Origin: Leclercia adecarboxylata
GTDB lineage: Bacteria > Pseudomonadota > Gammaproteobacteria > Enterobacterales > Enterobacteriaceae
Assembly (NCBI RefSeq): GCF_023639785.1
Contig: NZ_CP098325.1
Span: 2,728,001 to 2,792,000 of the forward strand
Reading direction: 5' to 3'
DNA: 64,000 bases
Positions 38,083 to 47,367 of the stretch are shown here, one piece after another. A model generated the notes under the pieces. That model did no database searches, was not told the origin of the DNA, and saw nothing but the letters and a program-made list of their open reading frames with translations. A program made the position numbers and the translations under genes. Within the stretch, counting starts at the first letter, position 1. Each line of letters opens with the position of its first letter.

Positions 38083-38403
38083 CTACGCCAAAAAGTACCC
38101 CGCCGCACAGAACGCCACGACTCCGGCAATCACCGTAGCAAATAGCCCACGGGTAATAATGCCCACCAGGGTAGCGACCGCAGCCGCCAGCAGCGAGATG
38201 CTGATCCCGGAGTCCGTCATGGCGGGTTTACTCATCAGCTCGGCGGCGACCAGGGCGGCCATAATGGCGGTGGGGATAAAGCTCAGCCACTGCAGCAGCA
38301 CCTCCGGCAGGCGAAAGCGGGAGAGCAGTAATACCGGCACGGTGCGCATCAGGGCGGTGACCAGCGCAGAGGCGAGGATCGCCAGCAGAATATTTCTTTC
38401 CAT
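38083..38403 (-). CDS. azlD: AzlD family branched-chain amino acid exporter small subunit
   Basis: 106 residues with four hydrophobic helices; AzlD pattern LMRTVPVLLLSRFRLPEVLLQWLSFIPTAIMAAL. The ATG at 38403 is directly after the azlC stop (38405), so the genes are coupled. With AzlC it forms a YgaZH-type exporter of valine, leucine or similar amino acids. Confidence 0.88.
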   Translation of the reverse strand: MERNILLAILASALVTALMRTVPVLLLSRFRLPEVLLQWLSFIPTAIMAALVAAELMSKPAMTDSGISISLLAAAVATLVGIITRGLFATVIAGVVAFCAAGYFLA

Positions 38404-38404
38404 C

Positions 38405-39139
38405 TTATTTTCCTTTCCGGGCGCGTAACAGCAGCGTCGCCAGCGTGGCGGCAAGGGATGCGGCGACAATCACCACCATACTGAGCGACGTGCTCCCGGC
38501 CATCAGCAGCGTGATGACCACCGCGACGGCAATGTTCAGGGTTTCCAGCACTTTTCTCCGACTGGCAAACCACATCATCAGGATCAGGCCGATAAACATC
38601 GACACCAGGCTGAAGCCCAGCCCCTCCATCAGTGACGCGGGCAGCGCGGTTGCCAGCCAGGCCCCGGCCACACAGGCGATAATCCAGTTCAGCCAGGCTG
38701 TGATATTCAGCCCCAGCATCCACGGATAGCTGATTTTGCCCTGCGGGCTGGCGCGCTGCACCGCCACGCCAAAGGTTTCGTCCGTCAGCAGCAGCCCGCT
38801 GACCACTTTCTGCAAGGTGGTGTAGTCGCGAAAAAAGACGCTCATGGAGGAGCTCATCAGCAGATAGCGCAGGTTGACCAGCAGCACGCTCAGCACCACC
38901 GACGCCATTTCCGCCCCTGCGGCCCACAGGGAGTAAAACAGAAACTGCGCCGAACCGGCGTAGAGGGCACTGGCCAGCAGCGCGATTTGCCCGGTGGTAA
39001 AGCCGGAGAGCGTGCCGATTGCCCCGGCAGCAAAACCGATGCTCCAGTAGCCTGCAATGGTGGGGAGACAGGCGGTAATACCGGCCCGAAATTCGTCCGT
39101 CGCGGACGACCGCAGCCCGGCATGTAACTTCATCAACAT
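38405..39139 (-). CDS. azlC: AzlC family branched-chain amino acid exporter large subunit
   Basis: 244 residues, YgaZ/AzlC family: EFRAGITACLPTIAGYWSIGFAAGAI, LLASALYAGSAQF, VNLRYLLMSSSM, LLTDETFGVA. Six or so membrane helices. ATG at 39139 with AGGATTAAAC in front. Divergent from an AraC regulator gene, which probably controls it. Confidence 0.88.
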   Translation of the reverse strand: MLMKLHAGLRSSATDEFRAGITACLPTIAGYWSIGFAAGAIGTLSGFTTGQIALLASALYAGSAQFLFYSLWAAGAEMASVVLSVLLVNLRYLLMSSSMSVFFRDYTTLQKVVSGLLLTDETFGVAVQRASPQGKISYPWMLGLNITAWLNWIIACVAGAWLATALPASLMEGLGFSLVSMFIGLILMMWFASRRKVLETLNIAVAVVITLLMAGSTSLSMVVIVAASLAATLATLLLRARKGK

Positions 39140-39250
39140 TGTTTAATCCTATATATTGCTCACTTAAGTAACTATCTTAAGAATCATTAACAATCGCTAT
39201 AGTAAAATCCTGCTCAGCAGTGAAATTTACTCAGGTGAAGGAGACGCGGC

Positions 39251-40087
39251 GTGGGGCAAGTAAAACGCGATGAGATAAGCCTGTGGCGCGACAGCCAGCT
39301 GCACGGCGGGATGGAGATCCTGCAAGCCACCTGCTACGAACACAGCTACCCGCCCCATTTTCATGATGAGTTTGTCATCGCCGCCTTTGCCCGCGGGGCG
39401 CAGCGCACCCGGGTGTGCCGACAAAACGGGATTGCCGCCGCAGGGTCGGTGATGGTTATCGCCCCCGGCGAGGTCCACACCGGCGAGGCAGTGCAGCGGG
39501 ACGAAGGCTGGGATTACTGCGCATTCTATCCGGGCGAGACGCTGGTCAACGAAGTGGCGCAAACGGTGCTCAGCGGCAAGGGCGAGGTGAATTTCGGCCA
39601 GGAGGGCATTCGCCACGACCCGCTTATGGCCCGCCGCATGCTGCAGGCCGCCAGCGTGATGAAGCAGAGCAACGACCCGCTGGAAAAAGCGTGCGTGATG
39701 TACCAGATCCTCAACCTGCTGGTGGGTCATTACGGCGAGCGCAGCGTCAAAGGCGCACGCCAGCCTTTTTTGCGCGCGGATATCCGCCAGGCGATAGACT
39801 TTTTGCACAGCCACTCTGCCCTGCCCCTGACGGTAAAAGAGATTGCCCAGGCGGCAGGCTTGAGCGAATTCTATTTTATGCGCACCTTCCAGAAGATGAC
39901 CGGCCTGTCGGTGCATCAGTACCTGACGCAGATCCGTCTGATGCGCGCCAAAGCGTTACTGGCCAAAGGGATTGGCGCCGCGCAGGTTGCCAGCGATATC
40001 GGCTTCTTTGACCAGAGCCATTTGATCAAACATTTTCGCGCCCATTTCGGTACCACGCCGGGGGTGTTTGCGGCGGCGTCTGTTTAA
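39251..40087 (+). CDS. AraC-family regulator divergent from azlCD
   Basis: 278 residues from a GTG (39251) preceded by AAGGAG: an N-terminal cupin sensor (EHSYPPHFHDEFVIAAFARG, MVIAPGEVHTGEA) and a C-terminal AraC HTH (LTVKEIAQAAGLSEFYFMRTFQKMTG, AAQVASDIGFFDQSHLIKHFRAHFG). The intergenic region with azlC carries the repeated CTTAAG pair (near 39160-39180). Most likely an activator of azlCD responding to an amino acid or analogue. Confidence 0.85.
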   Translation: MGQVKRDEISLWRDSQLHGGMEILQATCYEHSYPPHFHDEFVIAAFARGAQRTRVCRQNGIAAAGSVMVIAPGEVHTGEAVQRDEGWDYCAFYPGETLVNEVAQTVLSGKGEVNFGQEGIRHDPLMARRMLQAASVMKQSNDPLEKACVMYQILNLLVGHYGERSVKGARQPFLRADIRQAIDFLHSHSALPLTVKEIAQAAGLSEFYFMRTFQKMTGLSVHQYLTQIRLMRAKALLAKGIGAAQVASDIGFFDQSHLIKHFRAHFGTTPGVFAAASV

Positions 40088-40091
40088 GATT

Positions 40092-40122
40092 TTGTAGGCC
40101 GGGCAAGCGAAGCGCCCCGGCA
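40092..40122. repeat. REP element
   Basis: TTGTAGGCCGGGCAAGC... to ...GCCCCGGCA has the typical enterobacterial REP sequence and imperfect palindrome (CCGGGC / GCCCCGG). Located between the AraC gene and the convergent MFS gene. Confidence 0.75.
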
Positions 40123-40184
40123 CTCTTCTTTAGTACAAAACTTACTTAAGGAACCGTATATGACTGCACATTTTTATAGCAAAT

Positions 40185-40207
40185 AACCCGGTCATAAAGA
40201 CCGGGTT
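40185..40207. terminator. Hairpin downstream of the MFS gene
   Basis: Perfect 9-bp arms AACCCGGTC / GACCGGGTT with a 5-base loop, 60 bp beyond the stop of the minus-strand MFS gene. The flanks are A/T-rich without a clean T run. Confidence 0.5.
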
Positions 40208-40267
40208 CAGCCAGGCGAATCCCCTTCTCCCGGCGTGCTCATGAATACTCCCGTCGTCAATGCGGCC

Positions 40268-41467
40268 TCAGGCTGAAGAGGATATTTCCGGGCTCTTTAG
40301 CATTGCAATCAACGCGATACTGCCCAGGATGACGACCGCAGCCAGTGACACCATCTCCTGAAGACCAACGGCCGCCGCTATCTGCCCACCTGCAAGTGCG
40401 CCGGTGCCTATGGCAGCATTGAAGATGGCAACATAGATGGCTGATGCAGGCTGAGCAGCCTCTTTCGCGCAACGGAGCAGCCAGGTCTGCAATCCGACGA
40501 ACACAATAGCGATAGCGGCGCCCCACGTCGCCAGAAGCACACCTGTGAACCAGAGAGGAAGTGAGGCAAAACGCTTCATACCCAGTAACCCCAGCGCACC
40601 CGTGCTGAGGAGCAATGAGACCAGAATCAGCAACTTAATATGACGATCAATCAGCTTACCGGCAACGACATTCCCCAGCAGTCCGGACAGGCCTGAAATC
40701 AGTAACAGACCAGAAACAGACGCCGTTGGAACATCCCGGGTTTTGGTCAGCAAGGGCTCAAGGTAGGTGAATGCCGCAAAATGCGCCGAAATAATGCAGG
40801 CAGTCGCCCCATAGATAACCAGAAGTAACGGATTTTTAACCAGGCCACGATAAACATCCAGCCTCAGTGGCTGGGGGGCCTTCAGGGTTGGGAGCGACCA
40901 GAGTAAGGCAAAGGCGGCAGCCAGTGACAGCAGGGAAATCATCGTAAATGCGTGACGCCAACCGGTCATCTCTGCAACAAAACTGGCCAGGGGTACACCC
41001 ATCACGCTGGCCGCCGAAACGCCGCCAAAAATCACTGAGGTGGCCAGACCCAGCCTGTCTGGCGGAACAAGTTGTACGGCTACTGAGCCGATCAGGGCCC
41101 AGAAAACACCGTGTGCCAGTGCCCCCGCCATACGTGCCGTCATAAACAGACTCATGGTGTGAACCTGCGTGACGGCCAGGCAAGAGAGCGCCAGAAACAG
41201 CATCAGTACAACAAGCAGCGCCTTACGCGATATGCGCGACGGCATCGCTCCGGACAACAAAGCGGCCAGTGCGGCAACCCAGCCATAAGCCGTCACGGCA
41301 AGGCCCGCTCCGGATTCAGTCTGATTCAAATCTTTCGCCAGCGCGCTGAGCATACCCACCGGGGCAAGCTCGCTGGTGACAATTGAAAATGCGCTGATGC
41401 CGAGCGCAGTGACGGCTAACCAGGTGCGTGCAGGCGCCGGGCTTACCTGTAAAACGGTATCGTTCAT
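40268..41467 (-). CDS. MFS efflux transporter (AraJ/SotB-like)
   Basis: 399 residues, 12 membrane helices, DHA1-type MFS: WLAVTALGISAFSIVTSELAPVGML at helix 1, motif A region GAMPSRISRKALL, and ALAHGVFWALIGSVAVQLVPP. The ATG at 41467 is preferred over a TTG at 41485. Located 61 bp downstream of the aldo/keto reductase on the same strand, probably co-transcribed; both are likely controlled by the LysR regulator. Substrate unknown (sugars, drugs or aromatic compounds in relatives). Confidence 0.85.
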   Translation of the reverse strand: MNDTVLQVSPAPARTWLAVTALGISAFSIVTSELAPVGMLSALAKDLNQTESGAGLAVTAYGWVAALAALLSGAMPSRISRKALLVVLMLFLALSCLAVTQVHTMSLFMTARMAGALAHGVFWALIGSVAVQLVPPDRLGLATSVIFGGVSAASVMGVPLASFVAEMTGWRHAFTMISLLSLAAAFALLWSLPTLKAPQPLRLDVYRGLVKNPLLLVIYGATACIISAHFAAFTYLEPLLTKTRDVPTASVSGLLLISGLSGLLGNVVAGKLIDRHIKLLILVSLLLSTGALGLLGMKRFASLPLWFTGVLLATWGAAIAIVFVGLQTWLLRCAKEAAQPASAIYVAIFNAAIGTGALAGGQIAAAVGLQEMVSLAAVVILGSIALIAMLKSPEISSSA

Positions 41468-41528
41468 GTCATAAATACTCTTCAAAGAAAGCGGGGAAAT
41501 ATCTGAAGCGCTTCGGGGTCGGACAGAA

Positions 41529-42512
41529 TCAGGCTCCCACGCCTTTCATTCCTTCTGGCGTGTAGCGTTCTCCCACAACCGGGAGAGTGGATAGCGCGAT
41601 ACGCAACGCGTCCAGTTCGGCACAGCTGAGCCTGACATCAAGCGCCACGGCGTTTTCGCTAAGATGCTTAAGATTGCAGGTGCCCGGTATGGGGACAATG
41701 TTGTCTCCCTGCGCAAGTAACCAGGCCAGCGCAATCTGGGGAGGCGTGCAGGATTTGCTGACCGCCAGAGCGGTTATCACCTCCACAAGAGAGTGGTTTT
41801 TTGCCAGATTTTCGGTCTGGAAGCGCGGCAGCGTGCTGCGAAAATCCCCGTTTTGAGGTACCGGCTCATGTTGGAATCTGCCCGTCAGAAAGCCCCGTCC
41901 CAGAGGTGAATAGGCCACGAATCCGATCCCAAGCGCTTTACACAGGGGAATGACGCTGGCCTCTGCCTCGCGACTCCAGAGAGAATATTCTGTCTGAACC
42001 GCCGCGACAGGGTGTACCGCGTGAGCGCGGCGGAGCGTCTCGGCACTCACCTCGCATAACCCGATATGACCAATTTTTCCCTCCTTAACCAGCTCCGCCA
42101 GACCGGCCATCGTCTCTTCAACAGGGGTTTTACCGTCAATGCGGTGCACGTAATAGAGATCAATGTGCTCCACGCCAAGACGTTTAAGCGACGCTTCGCA
42201 GCTCTGGCGCGCATAGTCCGGGGTATTGCAGAGTTGTCTTTTGTACTCGCCGGGCTGACGCACAATGCCAAATTTTGTGGCCAGCTTCAGGGTTGGCCGA
42301 CGCGTTTTGATGAATTCCCCGAGTAACGTCTCATTATGCCAGGGGCCATAAGTATCAGAGGTGTCGAGAAAGTTAATCCCCAGGTCCAGCGCCCTGTCCA
42401 GCACGGCCAGTGAGGCCTCGTCGTCACGGGGACCATAAAATTCGCTCATGCCCATACAACCCAGGCCAAGTGCAGAGACAGTGAGGGATGACGTCAGATT
42501 ACGTTTTTGCAT
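41529..42512 (-). CDS. Aldo/keto reductase
   Basis: 327-residue NADPH-dependent aldo/keto reductase of the YajO/Tas-like class. Catalytic tetrad visible: Asp and Tyr in [10 protein letters not shown], Lys in KLATKFG and His in [15 protein letters not shown] site near [14 protein letters not shown]. First gene of a two-gene unit with the MFS transporter; divergent from a LysR gene. Natural substrate unknown. Confidence 0.9.
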   Translation of the reverse strand: MQKRNLTSSLTVSALGLGCMGMSEFYGPRDDEASLAVLDRALDLGINFLDTSDTYGPWHNETLLGEFIKTRRPTLKLATKFGIVRQPGEYKRQLCNTPDYARQSCEASLKRLGVEHIDLYYVHRIDGKTPVEETMAGLAELVKEGKIGHIGLCEVSAETLRRAHAVHPVAAVQTEYSLWSREAEASVIPLCKALGIGFVAYSPLGRGFLTGRFQHEPVPQNGDFRSTLPRFQTENLAKNHSLVEVITALAVSKSCTPPQIALAWLLAQGDNIVPIPGTCNLKHLSENAVALDVRLSCAELDALRIALSTLPVVGERYTPEGMKGVGA

Positions 42513-42569
42513 GTTTATCTCCTTGTGAGGAATGCAGTATCATCCTGCGATAAGTGATAAAACAGAGCT

Positions 42570-42589
42570 GAAAACGGATACCCGTTTTC
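42570..42589. promoter_or_regulatory. Palindromic operator between aldo/keto reductase and LysR genes
   Basis: GAAAACGG-N4-CCGTTTTC, perfect 8-bp arms in a 20-bp site, 14 bp before the lysR ATG and about 58 bp upstream of the reductase start. Position and symmetry fit an autoregulatory LysR recognition site. Confidence 0.6.
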
Positions 42590-42603
42590 CATAATCGGAA
42601 AAT

Positions 42604-43497
42604 ATGAAAGCAGATTTTAACTGGGATGATACGCGGGTATTTCTGGCCATTGCCCGCGCAGGTACGCTGAGTGGCGCAGCCGAGGCCATGAATATGGGCA
42701 TCGCCACGCTCTCAAGAAGGCTGGATCGCCTTGAAAGTTCACTGGCGGTCCCGTTGTTCAGCAGGCATCAGAGCGGGTATCGCTTAACGGATGACGGTGA
42801 GGCGCTTCTGGAACGTGCGGAGGCGCTTGAAAGTGCAGGGCTGGCCTTCGGAGAGTCTGCAAGGTTACAGATTAACGTCGCCGGGCTTGTCCGGCTGGCG
42901 ACATCCGACAACCTGGCCACGCATTTTATTCTTCCCTCGCTTACCGGATTGCTGGATAACTATCCCGACCTGCGGGTGGAGGTGCTCAGCGGCGTGTCGT
43001 CGGTAAATCTGCACCGCAGGGATGCCGATTTAGCGATACGTATGGTTAAGCCTGACAGCGGAAATCTGACGCTGAAGCGACTTGGCACCCTGGGCTTCGG
43101 GCTCTACGCCGACAAGTCATATTTAAAAAAATGGCAGGGCGAGGCCACAGAGTTACTGCTCAGTCACGGGCAGTATGTTGGCTGGTCAGAATCTCATCAG
43201 CACCTGCCCGCAGCCCGGTGGATAACGCGAATGCTGCGGGGCAGGCCCTGCCGGTTAGAAGCGAATACGCTGGTGGCACAATTATCGGCCGTTGCAGCGG
43301 GTCTGGGGCTTGGCATTTTGCCGCACTTTATGGCAAGGACACACGCGCTGCACTGCGTCAGTTCAGACATCGGCGTGGATCAGACATTATGGTTAGTGAT
43401 GCACTCAGACCTGGCACACTCCCGGCGTGTCAGGGTCGTTGCGGATCACTTAATCGCGGTATTTGAAGAGAGCAAAGATAGCCTCGCCATGCCCTGA
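42604..43497 (+). CDS. LysR-family transcriptional regulator
   Basis: 297 residues: N-terminal winged HTH (WDDTRVFLAIARAGTLSGAAEAMNMGIATLSRRLDRLES) and the periplasmic-binding-like effector domain. Divergent from the aldo/keto reductase/MFS unit with a palindrome in between. It is convergent with catA, ending 47 bp from it, but orientation and operator position argue for the reductase genes as targets rather than the cat genes. Confidence 0.88.
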   Translation: MKADFNWDDTRVFLAIARAGTLSGAAEAMNMGIATLSRRLDRLESSLAVPLFSRHQSGYRLTDDGEALLERAEALESAGLAFGESARLQINVAGLVRLATSDNLATHFILPSLTGLLDNYPDLRVEVLSGVSSVNLHRRDADLAIRMVKPDSGNLTLKRLGTLGFGLYADKSYLKKWQGEATELLLSHGQYVGWSESHQHLPAARWITRMLRGRPCRLEANTLVAQLSAVAAGLGLGILPHFMARTHALHCVSSDIGVDQTLWLVMHSDLAHSRRVRVVADHLIAVFEESKDSLAMP

Positions 43498-43510
43498 ACA
43501 TTCGCACACA

Positions 43511-43535
43511 CCGGGCCCGCTGACTGCAGGCCCGG
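43511..43535. terminator. Inverted repeat between lysR and catA
   Basis: CCGGGCC / GGCCCGG arms with an 11-base loop between two convergent stops. No T tail, so terminator function is moderately supported. Confidence 0.45.
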
Positions 43536-43544
43536 GGATATCAC

Positions 43545-44471
43545 TCACTCCTTCACGCGCGCCCTTTTCCCTCTCTGCTCCTCCTCACTCTCCGCCGCTT
43601 TCACCAGCGTAAAGTTAAAGTTCACCTCCGTATGCTCCCCATCCAGATCGCGTGCCTGGGCCACCGCCGCGTCCGTAATTTTCACCGGATCCGCAATCAG
43701 CTCCGCACGCGTGGCGAAGGCAAAGTCATCCCACAGATATTCATCCCCGTTCAGGTTGATCTGGGTGGTCAGATGCTTGTACCCCGGCGCCGACACAAAG
43801 AAGTGCACGTGGGCCGGGCGGTTGCCGTGGCGGCCAATGGCGGTCAGCAGCTTCTGGGTTGGACCATCCGGCGGGCAGCCGTAGCCGCACGGCACAATGC
43901 TGCGCACGGCGTAGCGACCGTCGTTGCCGGTGCGCACGCGGCGGCGCAGGTTGTATTCGCTCTGGGACTGGTCGAAGAACGAGTAGCCGCCGAGGGTGTT
44001 GGCGTGCCAGATATCCACGATAGCGCCTGCCACCGGCTTGCCGTTCAGATCGGTTACCTGGCCCTGCAGCCACATCGTTTCCGCCTGCTCCTGGCCGTCG
44101 TCCATGCGGGCAAAGCCTTCGCTCAGCGGGGCGTTGGCCACGTACAGCGGCCCTTCGATGGTGCGCGGGGTGCCCACATGGTTGCCGGATGCCGCCTCTT
44201 TCTCGTCGGCACGCATGTCCAGATAGTGTTCCAGCCCCAGGCCGGCCGCCAGCAGCGCCGCCTCCTGGCGGCCGCCCAGCTCGTTAAGGTAGTTCACCGC
44301 AATCCAGAACTCTTCATCGGTCACGTCGAACTGCCTGATGGTCTTGCACAGATCGCTCAGCAGCTGGTGCATGATGTTCTTTAAACGGTCGTTGCCGCCG
44401 GTAGAATTCAAGCCGCTGCTGATAGCCAGTAAGGTGTCCAGTTCGGTTTGGTGTACAGGATTCACAGACAT
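43545..44471 (-). CDS. catA: Catechol 1,2-dioxygenase
   Basis: Intradiol ring cleavage of catechol to cis,cis-muconate with non-haem Fe(III). 308 residues; ligands visible as Y163 (LGGYSFFD), Y197 (PCGYGCP), H221 and H223 (RPAHVHFF); the N-terminal helical linker domain of CatA-type enzymes is present. Last gene of the iac-cat series. Followed by a Lys/Arg/Glu-rich tail (EEEQRGKRARVKE). Confidence 0.95.
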   Translation of the reverse strand: MSVNPVHQTELDTLLAISSGLNSTGGNDRLKNIMHQLLSDLCKTIRQFDVTDEEFWIAVNYLNELGGRQEAALLAAGLGLEHYLDMRADEKEAASGNHVGTPRTIEGPLYVANAPLSEGFARMDDGQEQAETMWLQGQVTDLNGKPVAGAIVDIWHANTLGGYSFFDQSQSEYNLRRRVRTGNDGRYAVRSIVPCGYGCPPDGPTQKLLTAIGRHGNRPAHVHFFVSAPGYKHLTTQINLNGDEYLWDDFAFATRAELIADPVKITDAAVAQARDLDGEHTEVNFNFTLVKAAESEEEQRGKRARVKE

Positions 44472-44504
44472 TGCCTCTTCCTCTTTGTAGGGTACTTGTT
44501 GTAG

Positions 44505-44804
44505 TTATTGCGACGACGAGTTTTTGTTCTGAATGGATGACGGATGCGTACACAGAGGCTGGACGCTAATCTCCATCCACGGGTAGAGCGGCAGTCCGGT
44601 CAGGATGTCGTGCAGCTCCTGGTTGTCCGCCACGTCAAAAATGCTGACGTTGGCGTACTGCCCCACCACGCGCCAGATGTGTGGCCATTTGCCTTCGCGC
44701 TGTAAGCGCTGGGAGTAGGCTTTCTCTTGCGCTTTGATGGCTTCGACGTCTGCCGAAGGCAGCGACGACGGGATGTTGACCGTCATTTCTACTTTAAAAA
44801 GCAT
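44505..44804 (-). CDS. catC: Muconolactone delta-isomerase
   Basis: 99-residue enzyme converting muconolactone to beta-ketoadipate enol-lactone. Starts MLFKVEMTVNIPSSLP with the typical EKAYSQRLQREGKWPHIWRVVG core. Eleven bp after catB, AAGGA before the ATG. Common length is about 96 residues. Confidence 0.94.
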   Translation of the reverse strand: MLFKVEMTVNIPSSLPSADVEAIKAQEKAYSQRLQREGKWPHIWRVVGQYANVSIFDVADNQELHDILTGLPLYPWMEISVQPLCTHPSSIQNKNSSSQ

Positions 44805-44815
44805 CGGGTTTTCCT

Positions 44816-45931
44816 TTAGTTACGTGCGTAATGACGCAGCTTGTCTTCGTCGATCTCAATGCCTAATCCCGGCCCCTGGGGTAATGTCACCTCTCCCTGG
44901 CTGAAATCCAGCGGACGTACCACGATGTCATCCTTCAGCAGCAGCGGGCCGAACATCTCGGTGCCCCATTGCATCTTCACCGTCGACCAGGCGTGCAGCG
45001 AGGCGACGGTGCCGAGGGTCCCTTCCAGCATGGTGCCTCCATAAAGCGCCACCCCTGCCGCCTGAGCCACGTGCGCCAGCTTCAGGGCCTGTACCGGCCC
45101 GCCCGCTTTGGCGATCTTCAGGGCATACACGCCGGTAAAGCCGCCGCTCGCCAGGGCGTAGCCGTCATGGCTGGTCGCCACCGCTTCGTCGGCCAGGATC
45201 GGCACCGTAAAACGCTGGCTGAGGGTGATGAGCCCTTGCCGGTCCCACAGCGGGATCGGCTGTTCCACCAGGTCGATACCGCCCGCCTGCAGCCGGGTCA
45301 TGCCTTTGATGGCAGTGGTCAGATCCCAGGCCTGGTTGACGTCCACCCGCACGCTTACCTCGTCGCCCAGCGCGGCCTTGATCGCCAGGGCGTGACGAAG
45401 GTCCACCTCCAGCCCGCGGGCGCCAATTTTCAGCTTGAAGGTATTGTGTCGCCCCTCCGCCAGCAGGCGTTTGCCCTCTTCGATGTCTTTTTGCGTGTCG
45501 CCGCTCGCCAGGGTCCACAGCACCGGGAGGCGATCCGTCAGCGCCCCGCCCAGCAGCGCGCTTACCGGCTGCCCCAGCGCCTTGCCCTGCGCATCAAGAA
45601 ACGCGCTTTCGAGGGCCGATTTAGCAAAGGTGTTGCCCTTCACATGGGCATTCATTTTGTCGGCGAGCGGTGCCACGCCGCTGAACGACTGGCCGCACAG
45701 CAGCGGCGCCAGATAGGTCTCAATGGCGGATTTGATCGCCTCCGGGCTTTCCGGGCCGTAGCTCATGCCGCCGATGGTGGTGGCTTCGCCCCAGCCGGTG
45801 ACGCCGTTTGCACAGGTCATTCTGACAATAGTGAGGGTCTGGCAACCCATGGTCGCCATCGACAGCTTGTGCGGGCGAATGGTGGGAATGTCCACCAGCC
45901 AGCAGGCCAGGGATTCAATGGTGAGGGTCAT
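44816..45931 (-). CDS. catB: Muconate cycloisomerase
   Basis: Enolase-superfamily enzyme that lactonises cis,cis-muconate with Mn2+. 371 residues with K166-x-K168 (FKLKIG), metal ligands from D197 onward (RVDVNQAWD, DLVEQP, ADEAV) and the C-terminal catalytic Lys/Glu barrel strands. Start overlaps the catD stop by 4 bp. Confidence 0.94.
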   Translation of the reverse strand: MTLTIESLACWLVDIPTIRPHKLSMATMGCQTLTIVRMTCANGVTGWGEATTIGGMSYGPESPEAIKSAIETYLAPLLCGQSFSGVAPLADKMNAHVKGNTFAKSALESAFLDAQGKALGQPVSALLGGALTDRLPVLWTLASGDTQKDIEEGKRLLAEGRHNTFKLKIGARGLEVDLRHALAIKAALGDEVSVRVDVNQAWDLTTAIKGMTRLQAGGIDLVEQPIPLWDRQGLITLSQRFTVPILADEAVATSHDGYALASGGFTGVYALKIAKAGGPVQALKLAHVAQAAGVALYGGTMLEGTLGTVASLHAWSTVKMQWGTEMFGPLLLKDDIVVRPLDFSQGEVTLPQGPGLGIEIDEDKLRHYARN

Positions 45932-46695
45932 GTCGTGCTCCTGCGGGTTAAAAAGGTCAGCACCTGCTGGTTAAAGGCCTCCGGGCAGGCGACGTTCGAC
46001 AGGTGCGAGGCCGGTAGCGTGACGGACTCCGTCTGCTTCGCCTGGGCCGCGAGCCAGCGGGCGTCCTGCACGGTCGTAACCGGATCCTCCTCACCTGCGA
46101 TGGCCAGCATCGGGTGCCGCATGGCGGAAACCTCTTCGCGCAGATCGGCGCTCGCCAGCGCTTCGCAGCAGGCGGCGTAGCCTTCAGCGGGCGTGTCGGC
46201 CAGCGCGTCGATCAGTAGCTTCACCCTTCCGGGATTGCTTTGACGATATTCCGGCGTGAACCAGCGCTCCGCCGCCGTGCTGGCGACCGGGTCCATCCCC
46301 TGCTGGCGCACGGTTGCGGCCCGCTGCTGCCAGCCGCTGTATTCGCCGATTTTCGCCGCGGTGTTCGCCACCACGATGCGTTCAAAGCGCGACGGGGCGT
46401 GGCGGTTGAGCCACAGCCCGGTCATCCCCCCCAGCGAGATGCCGCAAAAACAGGCCTGATCCACATCCAGATGATCCAGCAGGGCAATCACGTCCTGGCC
46501 CAGGGTGGCGAGCGTGACGCCCGCGTCCGGCAGCGGCGAGCGGCCGTGGCCGCGGGTGTTGTAGCGCAGTACGCGAAAATGGCGGGTAAAGTCGGCCATC
46601 TGCCCCTCCCACATCTGCCAGGTGGTGCCCAGCGAGTTGGAGAGCACCAGCAGCGGCGCCGCGTCCGGTCCGTCGAGGCGATATTCCAGATCCAT
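45928..46695 (-). CDS. catD: 3-oxoadipate enol-lactonase
   Basis: 255-residue alpha/beta hydrolase that opens the enol-lactone to beta-ketoadipate. Nucleophile elbow CGISLGG with S87, acid in AGEEDPVT and catalytic His in PASHLSN. Equivalent to PcaD; placed here among cat genes. Contiguous with pcaJ (stop 46696). Confidence 0.92.
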   Translation of the reverse strand: MDLEYRLDGPDAAPLLVLSNSLGTTWQMWEGQMADFTRHFRVLRYNTRGHGRSPLPDAGVTLATLGQDVIALLDHLDVDQACFCGISLGGMTGLWLNRHAPSRFERIVVANTAAKIGEYSGWQQRAATVRQQGMDPVASTAAERWFTPEYRQSNPGRVKLLIDALADTPAEGYAACCEALASADLREEVSAMRHPMLAIAGEEDPVTTVQDARWLAAQAKQTESVTLPASHLSNVACPEAFNQQVLTFLTRRSTT

Positions 46696-47358
46696 TCACG
46701 CCTCCTCGGTTTCAGCGTTAAGGGCGAAGGTCAGCGCCACCGGGGTGACGGACTGGAGATACTCCGCCGTCACGTCGCCAAAGAGTTCACGCACCAGGAT
46801 GCCGTCCGCCGTGATATCCATCACCGCCATGTCGGTGTAGATCCGGTCGATGCAGGCCATGCCGGTCAACGGATAGGTGCAGGCCTTGACGATCTTGCAC
46901 TCCCCCTGACGGGTCAGATGTTCGGTCATCACATAGACGCGCTTCGCGCCGATCGCCAGATCCATCGCCCCGCCGACCGCCGGGATCGATGCAGGTTCCC
47001 CGGTGCTCCAGTTCGCCAGGTCCCCGCGCTCCGACACCTGATAGGCCCCCAAAACGCAGATATCCAGGTGGCCGCCGCGCATCATGGTGAACGAGTCGCC
47101 GTGGTGGAAATAGCAGCCGCCTGCCAGCAGCGTCACCGGCTGTTTTCCGGCGTTAATCAGCTCGGGATCCTCTTCTCCTGGCGCAGGTGCCGGGCCCATG
47201 CCGAGGATGCCGTTTTCGCTGTGCAGGAAGATCTCGCGATCGGCGGGCAGATAGTTGGCAATCCGGGTCGGCAGGCCGATCCCGAGGTTCACGTACGCCC
47301 CTTCCGGAATGTCCCGGGCGATGCGTTCAGCCAGCTGTTGGTGGGTCAGTTTATTCAC
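46696..47358 (-). CDS. pcaJ: 3-oxoadipate CoA-transferase subunit B
   Basis: 220 residues. Activates beta-ketoadipate with CoA from succinyl-CoA. Catalytic Glu48 in HSENGILGMGP and the CoA-transferase family blocks LGIGLPTRIANYLP and AIGAKRVYVMTEHL. Follows subunit A by 9 bp. Also called CatJ when in catechol clusters. Confidence 0.93.
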   Translation of the reverse strand: MNKLTHQQLAERIARDIPEGAYVNLGIGLPTRIANYLPADREIFLHSENGILGMGPAPAPGEEDPELINAGKQPVTLLAGGCYFHHGDSFTMMRGGHLDICVLGAYQVSERGDLANWSTGEPASIPAVGGAMDLAIGAKRVYVMTEHLTRQGECKIVKACTYPLTGMACIDRIYTDMAVMDITADGILVRELFGDVTAEYLQSVTPVALTFALNAETEEA

Positions 47359-47367
47359 GGGTTCTCC

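Noticed and set aside
42604-43497. LysR gene as CatR for the cat genes
   Set aside because: It is convergent with catA and divergent from the aldo/keto reductase; its palindrome lies on the reductase side. CatR is normally divergent from catB.
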